Position numbers and translations under genes: made by a program. A stretch of 9,467 nt of DNA from JAULUH01 sp032111745. Lineage in GTDB: Bacteria; Chloroflexota; Anaerolineae; JAAEKA01. Shown in pieces: positions 5,300-9,467 of this stretch (position 1 is its first letter; each line of letters opens with the position of its first letter). Location: the NCBI GenBank assembly GCA_032111745.1, contig JAULUH010000482.1:1-9467 (forward strand). The letters run 5' to 3'. The notes below the pieces were generated by a model. The model did not search any database and was not told the DNA's origin. It saw only the letters and a program-made list of their open reading frames with translations.

Positions 5300-6304
5300 T
5301 TAGCGGGCCACCTGCACGATATCGTCGTCGGCGTTGGGCGGCGTGCTGCCGTCCATGCGGAAACGCGCGTTGACAGCGTAGATCCAATCGCCGAAGAAGG
5401 CCGCCGTGCTGGGCACGTCGAAGTTCGGCGACGTGATGTAGCGCTCGATCGTCCCTGTCAGAAGGTCCTTCGAAAGGGTGATCGCCGCAATCCGGTTCGG
5501 GAAGTTCTCCACCGAGTAGAGCGTGTCGCCATGCAGCAATAGCCCATCCGTGAAGGGGGTTCTGAACGGATCATTGAGCAACTGGATCTGTACAGACGCG
5601 CCCGTGCTTGGATCCACCCGGTATAGCTGATCGGTGGCCGTGTTGTTGACGATCAGCCATTTCCCGTTCTCCGTAGCGACGATTCCGTTCATGTTCGGAA
5701 GACCGCAGGGATAGCCCGGCAACGGAACGAAGACGAAGGTGAAATCCCCGGTCAGCGCGATCGCCTCTACGGCCGAGGGATCAGGCAGCCGTCCTCCTGG
5801 GCCCAGCGGCAGCTTGTACAGTGTCTCGCTGCACGAATCGGTGAAGTACGCTGCGTCCTGCGTGACCTCAACGTCGTTGGCCAGGACCGGATTGGCTCCG
5901 GTCGGAGTAAAAGGATATTCTCCCACCAGCGCGCCGGTCGCCGTGTCGTAGACACGCGCCCCGAAGGTGCTGGCTGCCACGTAGAGATAGCCCGTGCGCA
6001 GGTCGACCTTCAGTCCAACCGCCTGGCCACCGGGCCCGGGCGATGGTGCCAGCGCCTGGACAGTCCCCGTACGATAGTCGCCCCGGTACAGCGCTCCACT
6101 ATACAGATCGCCCACAAAGAAACTGCTGCCGCGACCGGTTGCGATGCCCTCGGGCTGGAAACCAGCCGGCAACGGGATCAGCGGCGGGAAAGTTCCGCTT
6201 CCCGCCAAGGCCGGCAGTGCGGTCAACAGCAGCGCAGCCGCCATGATGATCACCGCAATCGCTGCCCTGGATCCTCTCCTGTTCGAGTCGCTTCGCTGAA
6301 ACAT
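5300..6304 (-). CDS. Exported SMP-30/gluconolactonase-like beta-propeller protein
   Basis: This encodes 334 residues. ATG at 6304 has AGGAG 6 nt upstream and lies about 40 nt from a consensus promoter; an extension to 6379 would include that promoter and is rejected. A Sec signal peptide fits residues 1-34: Arg-rich start, hydrophobic AAIAVIIMAAALLLTAL, cleavage after PALA. The mature part shows repeated propeller blades (DLYSGALYRGDYRTG, RTGYLYVAASTFGARVYD, GKWLIVNNTATDQLYRVDPS, GDTLYSVENFPNRIAAI). Glu52 (PEGIA), Asn206 (NMNGI) and Asp253 (FTDGL) lie where SMP-30-family proteins have their metal-ligand Glu, Asn and Asp. An extracytoplasmic metal-dependent lactone hydrolase or a non-catalytic binding propeller are both possible; the substrate cannot be inferred. 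It is transcribed divergently from the exported protease at 6585. Confidence 0.8.
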   Translation of the reverse strand: MFQRSDSNRRGSRAAIAVIIMAAALLLTALPALAGSGTFPPLIPLPAGFQPEGIATGRGSSFFVGDLYSGALYRGDYRTGTVQALAPSPGPGGQAVGLKVDLRTGYLYVAASTFGARVYDTATGALVGEYPFTPTGANPVLANDVEVTQDAAYFTDSCSETLYKLPLGPGGRLPDPSAVEAIALTGDFTFVFVPLPGYPCGLPNMNGIVATENGKWLIVNNTATDQLYRVDPSTGASVQIQLLNDPFRTPFTDGLLLHGDTLYSVENFPNRIAAITLSKDLLTGTIERYITSPNFDVPSTAAFFGDWIYAVNARFRMDGSTPPNADDDIVQVAR

Positions 6305-6350
6305 GGGACACTCCTTTTTCCGCATAGGTAGTTTGCACGCTAATAGTTCT

Positions 6351-6379
6351 ATTGTACGAACCTTGTCCATGTGTGTCAA
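6351..6379 (-). promoter_or_regulatory. Near-consensus sigma-70 promoter of the propeller gene
   Basis: On the minus strand TTGACA (6379-6374) is a perfect -35, and TACAAT (6356-6351) follows after exactly 17 nt. Start of transcription near 6344, leader about 40 nt with AGGAG before ATG 6304. This is the strongest promoter in the window. Confidence 0.82.
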
Positions 6380-6436
6380 GCGATGATTATTGCAGTCAGG
6401 GTCAGGCGACTTTTAAGGTCGAAGACGTCGATCATG

Positions 6437-6445
6437 TGCTATACT
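6437..6445 (+). promoter_or_regulatory. Extended -10 promoter of the serine protease gene
   Basis: TGCTATACT is an extended -10 (TGn plus TATACT). No good -35 lies 16-18 nt upstream, as is usual for extended -10 promoters. Transcription would start near 6452, leaving a leader of about 130 nt before ATG 6585. Confidence 0.5.
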
Positions 6446-6584
6446 TAAGGAAGTGGTGGGGCCCATCTACCTGCTAACTGTCCCTCTGAAGCACAAGAGC
6501 ACGAACATGCTGCGAGCTTCTGTCCCGCTTGGCTGCCTGACCACCCCTTGAGATGGGAAACCCAAACCACAGGAGGATGCAACC

Positions 6585-7367
6585 ATGAGGAAAGCGATAC
6601 CCATCCTGACGCTGCTGTTGTTGGTCATGACCTTCGGCCTGGCCAGCGCCATCACCTGGGGCGAGCCCGACGGAGACAGGCACCCCAACGTAGGCCTGAT
6701 CATCTTCGACGACGAGGATGGGCCGGCCTGGCGTTGCACGGGCACCCTGATTGCCCCGGACGTGGTGCTGACCGCCGGGCACTGCACCGACGGCGCCGTG
6801 GCGGCTCGGGTCTGGTTCGACGAGATCGTCGAGGGCAATCCCGAATATCCCTATGGAGGCCCTTCCTCCACAGAGGGTACGCCCATCTCCCACCCTGACT
6901 TCTACTGGGGAGCCCTATCCGATCCGCATGATGTGGGCGTCGTGTTGCTCCAGGAGCCGGTAGTGGGCATCACCCCGGCCACGTTGCCCACGGAGGGATT
7001 CCTGGACGACCTGAACGAGCAAGGGTTGCTCAAGCATGGCAAGTACCGGGCCACCTTCATCGCGGTGGGCTATGGCCTCTCTCTCGACTGGCCCCCGCCC
7101 GTCTTTGGCAGCGAGCGGGTGCGCCAGTTCTCCACCTCGGAGTTCCTTAATCTGCGTCCAGCCTGGCTGCACATGTCGCAGAACCACGCCCCTGGGCGAG
7201 ACGACGGGGGCACTTGTGGCGGCGACTCAGGGGGCCCCAACTTCTGGAACGATGAGATCCTGGTGGCCGTGACATCCTGGGGCGACGCCGTCTGTGTGGC
7301 CACGAACACCACCTATCGCGTCGACACCGCCAGTACCCTGAGCTTCCTCGCCCAATACCTGGACTAA
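6585..7367 (+). CDS. Secreted trypsin-fold (S1/chymotrypsin family) serine protease
   Basis: This encodes 260 residues. AGGAGG lies 8 nt before ATG 6585. Residues 1-22 are a Sec signal peptide (MRKAIPILTLLLLVMTFGLA, cleavage after SA). The S1 triad is complete: His66 in LTAGHC, Asp116 in DPHDVGVVLL, Ser215 in GGDSGGP. TSWGD (230-234) is the substrate-backbone strand. Cysteines 51/67 and 211/237 are placed for the two conserved disulphides. The residue six before the catalytic Ser (trypsin position 189) is Gly209, not Asp, so cleavage after Lys/Arg is not expected. There is no evident propeptide: the mature protein would start ITWGEPDG, resembling the IVGG-type activated N-terminus and suggesting activation by signal peptidase alone. 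It acts outside the cytoplasm. Fold and activity are secure; the substrate is unknown. Confidence 0.93.
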   Translation: MRKAIPILTLLLLVMTFGLASAITWGEPDGDRHPNVGLIIFDDEDGPAWRCTGTLIAPDVVLTAGHCTDGAVAARVWFDEIVEGNPEYPYGGPSSTEGTPISHPDFYWGALSDPHDVGVVLLQEPVVGITPATLPTEGFLDDLNEQGLLKHGKYRATFIAVGYGLSLDWPPPVFGSERVRQFSTSEFLNLRPAWLHMSQNHAPGRDDGGTCGGDSGGPNFWNDEILVAVTSWGDAVCVATNTTYRVDTASTLSFLAQYLD

Positions 7368-7379
7368 ACTGAGTCCAGG
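7358..7379 (+). terminator. Hairpin spanning the protease stop codon
   Basis: CCTGGACT-aaactg-AGTCCAGG is an 8-bp perfect stem with the TAA stop at its apex (7365-7367). No T-run follows, so it is a weak terminator or a 3'-end stabiliser. Confidence 0.35.
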
Positions 7380-7411
7380 GTGAAATCTACATGGTTCCGT
7401 GGTTGGCGACT

Positions 7412-7459
7412 GCGGATTTCATCGTGGAATCAGTTTAGTACAGGGCGGCTGAAATCCGC
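7412..7459. repeat. Imperfect palindromic repeat (GCGGATTTCA / TGAAATCCGC)
   Basis: Perfect 10-nt arms at 7412-7421 and 7450-7459 enclose 28 nt, with a nested GGCGG...CCGCC. A related GTGAAATCTAC lies at 7380. It looks like a second REP-type element next to the one at 7472-7576. Confidence 0.5.
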
Positions 7460-7471
7460 CACCGGTGCTCT

Positions 7472-7576
7472 ACGCTGGAGCCGAGGCTTTAGCCGGGTCT
7501 CCAGCGCCGCCTTCCACGCCGGAGTCGAGGCTTTAGCCGGGTCTTCAGCGCAAACCCGGCTGAAGCCTCGACTCCG
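7472..7576. repeat. REP-like cluster: two direct units plus one inverted unit
   Basis: 7472-7507 and 7516-7551 are 36-nt direct repeats with 3 differences and a 44-nt period. The arm at 7520-7542 then pairs with 7554-7576 (ACCCGGCTGAAGCCTCGACT...) through 23 bp with a single G-T pair and an 11-nt loop. Long extragenic palindromes with the GAGGCTTTAGCCGGG core are typical of dispersed REP/BIME families mobilised by RAYT transposases. No RAYT gene is in the window. The element covers most of the space between the protease stop and its probable terminator. Confidence 0.8.
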
Positions 7577-7654
7577 AACCAGGGGCGAGACTCCGCCCGC
7601 TTGCACTAGCAGGCTACCGGCCGCCTGCCGGCCCATCGCTGCCACAGCCGTTCT

Positions 7655-7686
7655 GACACCCCGCCAAAATGGCGGGGTGTCCTTTT
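7655..7686 (+). terminator. Rho-independent terminator
   Basis: GACACCCCGCC-aaaat-GGCGGGGTGTC is an 11-bp perfect GC-rich stem followed by CTTTT. The T-run is only on the plus side. It lies 288 nt after the protease stop with only repeats between, so it most likely ends the protease transcript. Confidence 0.85.
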
Positions 7687-7927
7687 CCGCGCTACTTCCA
7701 CCCTTACGGCACTGTTGCCGCCGGCCCACCGCGATGACCACGCGCCGCGGCCCCTGCGCGTCCTTGCCGGCGGCCCGGATGCCGGCAAGCTCGCCGATAT
7801 GCTGGCCCCCGATGTCCCCTTCGTCGACCACCTGCCAGGGCTTCTGCTTGCCCCCTGTGGCGGCCAGGGAAAGGGAGGTACCACCTATGAGCCTCCATGG
7901 CGATCCTCGAGGTACCAGGATGCGCCA
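7687..7927 (+). other. Leader region of the DapB-like gene with coding-like remnant and mini-ORF
   Basis: From about 7752 to 7866 one frame has coding-like third-position GC (PLRVLAGGPDAGKLADMLAP followed by DVPFVDHLPGLLLAP) but no convincing start or end, so it looks like a remnant. GGGAGG at 7873-7878 precedes ATG 7887, which opens an 18-codon frame (MSLHGDPRGTRMRQLEVE) ending at 7943. A -10-like TAGAAT lies at 7936-7941 and is TACAAT in the duplicate at 1841-1846. Whether the mini-ORF is a leader peptide or a relic cannot be decided. Confidence 0.4.
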
Positions 7928-7995
7928 ACTGGAGGTAGAATGAGGAGGAATGGAATACGCCGCTCCCCGCGGTCTTGACGAAAGGATCAGCTGTG

Positions 7996-8808
7996 ATGAG
8001 TCAGATGAATCAACTGAAGGTCTGCCTGGCCGGCGCCACGGGCTGGGCCGGCTCGGCCCTGGCGCGCGGCATCGCCGCTGCCGGCGACATGGCGCTGGTA
8101 GCCGCGGTTGCGCGGCACCACGCCGGCCAAACCCTGGGCGAGGTGCTGGAGCTCCCCGGCCTGGATACGCCCATCTTCGACACCGTGGAGAAGGCCCTCC
8201 AAACGCGGCCGCAGGTGTTTGTGGAGTACACCAAGCCGGCCGTGGCCAAGGCCCATATCCTGGCGGCCCTGCAGGGCGGCGCGCACGTGGTCGTGGGCAC
8301 CTCAGGGCTGCCCAGCGCGGACTACGACGAGATCGACCCCGTGGCGCAGCAAGCCGGCCTGGGCGTCCTGGCCGTGGGCAACTTCGCCCTCACCGCGGTC
8401 CTGCTGCAAAAGTTCGCCGAGATGGCCGCCCGCTATATCCCCCACTGGGAGATCGTCGACTACGCCTCTGCGGGCAAGCGTGACGCGCCCAGCGGCACGG
8501 CCCGGGAGCTGGCCCATCGCCTGGCCAGTGTGGAGGCAGCCCCCCTGGCCGTCCCCCTGGACGAGGTCGAGGGCCTGCCCGAGAGCTGCGGCGCCCGCCT
8601 TGAGGGCACCCAGGTCCACTCCATCCGCCTCCCCGGCTACGTCATCTCCGTCGACGCCATCTTCGGCCTGCCCGACCAAAAGCTGATCCTGCGCCACGAG
8701 TCCGGCACCAGCGCCGAGCCCTACGTCGGCGGCGCGCTGCTGGCCATCCGCGAGGTCGGCCACCTCACCGGCCTCCACCGCGGCCTCGACAGCGTCATGC
8801 ACTTCTAA
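7996..8808 (+). CDS. DapB-like (4-hydroxy-tetrahydrodipicolinate reductase family) oxidoreductase, divergent
   Basis: This encodes 270 residues. ATG 7996 follows AAAGGA with a 9-nt spacer; TTG 7975 would overlap that site. Residues 8-19 (KVCLAGATGWAG) form the Rossmann strand and NAD(P) loop; VVVGTSGL (98-105) matches DapB's IGTTGF; NFALTAVLLQKFAEMAA (129-145) matches NFSVGVNLL. The C-terminal domain carries KRDAPSGTA (161-169) and RHESGTSAEPYVGGALLAI. The length fits DapB (about 240-275). DapB reduces the dihydrodipicolinate precursor with NAD(P)H in lysine/diaminopimelate synthesis. However, the catalytic HH pair of the E. coli motif (EAHHRHKVDAPSGTA) is replaced by Ala157-Ser158 (DYASAGKRDAPSGTA); only the Lys and DAPSGTA remain. 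It may be a variant DapB clade or a reductase of another substrate. No other lysine genes are nearby. A 5' fragment of a paralogue lies at 1833-1948. Confidence 0.82.
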   Translation: MSQMNQLKVCLAGATGWAGSALARGIAAAGDMALVAAVARHHAGQTLGEVLELPGLDTPIFDTVEKALQTRPQVFVEYTKPAVAKAHILAALQGGAHVVVGTSGLPSADYDEIDPVAQQAGLGVLAVGNFALTAVLLQKFAEMAARYIPHWEIVDYASAGKRDAPSGTARELAHRLASVEAAPLAVPLDEVEGLPESCGARLEGTQVHSIRLPGYVISVDAIFGLPDQKLILRHESGTSAEPYVGGALLAIREVGHLTGLHRGLDSVMHF

Positions 8809-9041
8809 CCCCTCCGGCTCACCCGTCTATCTACCAGCCGCGGCCCCTGCCATCCGTGCTCCCCTCCGGCTCCTCCAGCCCTGTTTCCCCTTTGCGTCCT
8901 TCATGGCCTCTGCGGCGATTCTCGTTCCGGCTCCTGTGGGAACTCAGCACGAGAGTGCCCCACGCAGTGGACGAATTCCACGGCCCGGATACAACAGAAC
9001 CGGCATCGCTATGCCGCAATTCCGATGAATTCCAGGAATAG
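8809..9041. other. Intergenic region without a gene; contains a common dispersed motif
   Basis: No frame here has an SD or coding bias. CCCCTCCGGCTC occurs twice (near 8809 and 8863). The TTTGCGTCCTTCATGGCCTC stretch (8891-8910) with TGCGGCGATTCTCGTTCC after it resembles a sequence I recall as widespread between genes in environmental bacteria, whose complement gives spurious RRGHEGRKGE-type peptides. AATTCC recurs three times between 8970 and 9035. No clear terminator for the DapB-like gene is visible. Confidence 0.45.
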
Positions 9042-9467
9042 ACTGTCACGAATGAGAGCGTGATGATCCCGCGGCTGCTGGCCAGGCAGATCGGCCACGA
9101 GGTCTCCCATCAGGAGCTGGGCCAGGCGCCTGAGATCGATCGCCGCACGGTTATCAACCTTATCGACCTGCTGGAGCAGTGTCCCATCGTGCTTGTATGA
9201 AATGTGCAGAAAGGCAACGCCAACTCGTTGCGATTGGGGCCGGCCTTCGCCTGGGCGCCATCAGCCACTACTTGCGCAAGGAAGTGGCGAAATCGGCAAA
9301 GATCTACCTCGAAGAAACCGATGGCCAGAAGCGCATCTACGAGTCCAAATGGGGTTCCCCGGGCACAACAAAAGGGGCCAGCCGATTTACTGCAAGCTGA
9401 CCACGGCAGCATGATCCACCGCGCCGGCCGCATCAACTACTGGCAATTCCTCCTTCGAGGACCACAG
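9042..9467 (+). pseudogene. Decayed 3' half of a DUF4143 (AAA_14) ATPase gene
   Basis: Three fragments in two frames follow the order of a DUF4143 C-terminal region. Fragment 1, 9042-9200, includes LLARQIGHEVSHQELGQAPE then IDRRTVINLIDLLEQCPIVL, the winged-helix-like segment (compare GNEVSYNELA...IDRKTVERYIDLLEK), and ends at TGA 9198-9200. Fragment 2, about 9240-9400 in another frame, reads GLRLGAISHYLRKEVAKSAK and then IYLEETDGQKRIYESKWG, the FSRNLRKE...KIY and DYIEE-DG-YEFKW motifs with about 60 residues missing between them; it stops at 9398-9400. Fragment 3, 9411 to the window edge, reads MIHRAGRINYWQFLL, the closing IHRDNYWEFL-like motif. Around 9200-9240 there is extra unmatched sequence. 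The P-loop half is absent upstream. Intact members are ATPases of unknown role, often near toxin-antitoxin or mobile loci. Several independent lesions rule out a single sequencing error. Confidence 0.82.

Noticed and set aside
6305..6379. N-terminal extension of the propeller gene to 6379
   Set aside because: It overlaps the TTGACA-17-TACAAT promoter and would bury the signal peptide; ATG 6304 has AGGAG at the right spacing.
7472..7576. CRISPR array
   Set aside because: There are only two direct units, separated by 8 nt, plus an inverted unit forming one large palindrome. No unique spacers and no cas genes; REP-like elements explain it.
7380..7943. 187-codon plus-strand frame after the protease
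   Set aside because: It is made of translated REP-like palindromes and crosses a rho-independent terminator.
8302..8802. 166-codon minus-strand frame
   Set aside because: Shadow of the DapB-like gene, which has clear family motifs on the plus strand.
8831..9049. Minus-strand frame with RRGHEGRKGE-like peptide
   Set aside because: This is the translation of a widespread intergenic motif, not a conserved protein; no SD or coding bias.

Overview
This is a GC-rich, third-position-GC-rich bacterial fragment from a draft or metagenomic assembly; ten Ns at 1033-1042 mark a scaffold gap. The mix of a Yip1-type membrane protein, a divergent DapB-like reductase, an antitoxin-like small protein, a DUF4143 ATPase relic and long REP-like palindromes fits an environmental Chloroflexota-type genome. 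No marker gene settles this, so the taxonomic guess is weak. No rRNA, tRNA or CRISPR array was seen.

Layout. (1) 1-1002, minus: N-terminal part of a DUF2075-type helicase with a PD-(D/E)XK-like nuclease module in front, cut by the window edge. (2) 1414-1677, plus: an orphan antitoxin-like protein, followed by a 3 x 10-bp tandem repeat. (3) 1833-3164: a rearranged locus. An intact OLD/PARIS-like AAA ATPase (minus) is followed at once by a TOPRIM-type gene of which only about 30 N-terminal codons remain. Its 3' part has been replaced by a head-on fragment of the 5' end and leader of a DapB-like gene, whose full paralogue sits at 7996-8808. (4) 3249-4097: small ORFs of uncertain function, one probably frameshifted. 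(5) 4141-4926: Yip1-like membrane protein. (6) 5300-6304 (minus) and 6585-7367 (plus): two divergently transcribed exported proteins, an SMP-30-like beta-propeller and an S1 serine protease, each with a recognisable promoter. (7) 7380-7686: REP-like palindromes followed by a classic rho-independent terminator. (8) 7996-8808: DapB-like reductase lacking the catalytic His pair. (9) 9042-9467: decayed, frameshifted 3' half of a DUF4143 (AAA_14) ATPase.

Working together. The DUF2075 nuclease-helicase, orphan antitoxin, AAA-TOPRIM pair and DUF4143 relic are typical of a turnover-prone defence/accessory region. The AAA-TOPRIM pair is the most interesting: it looks like a two-gene anti-phage module inactivated by recombination with a duplicated housekeeping-like gene. 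The exported protease and propeller share a 280-nt divergent promoter region but are otherwise unrelated. The rest looks like ordinary single-gene transcription units.
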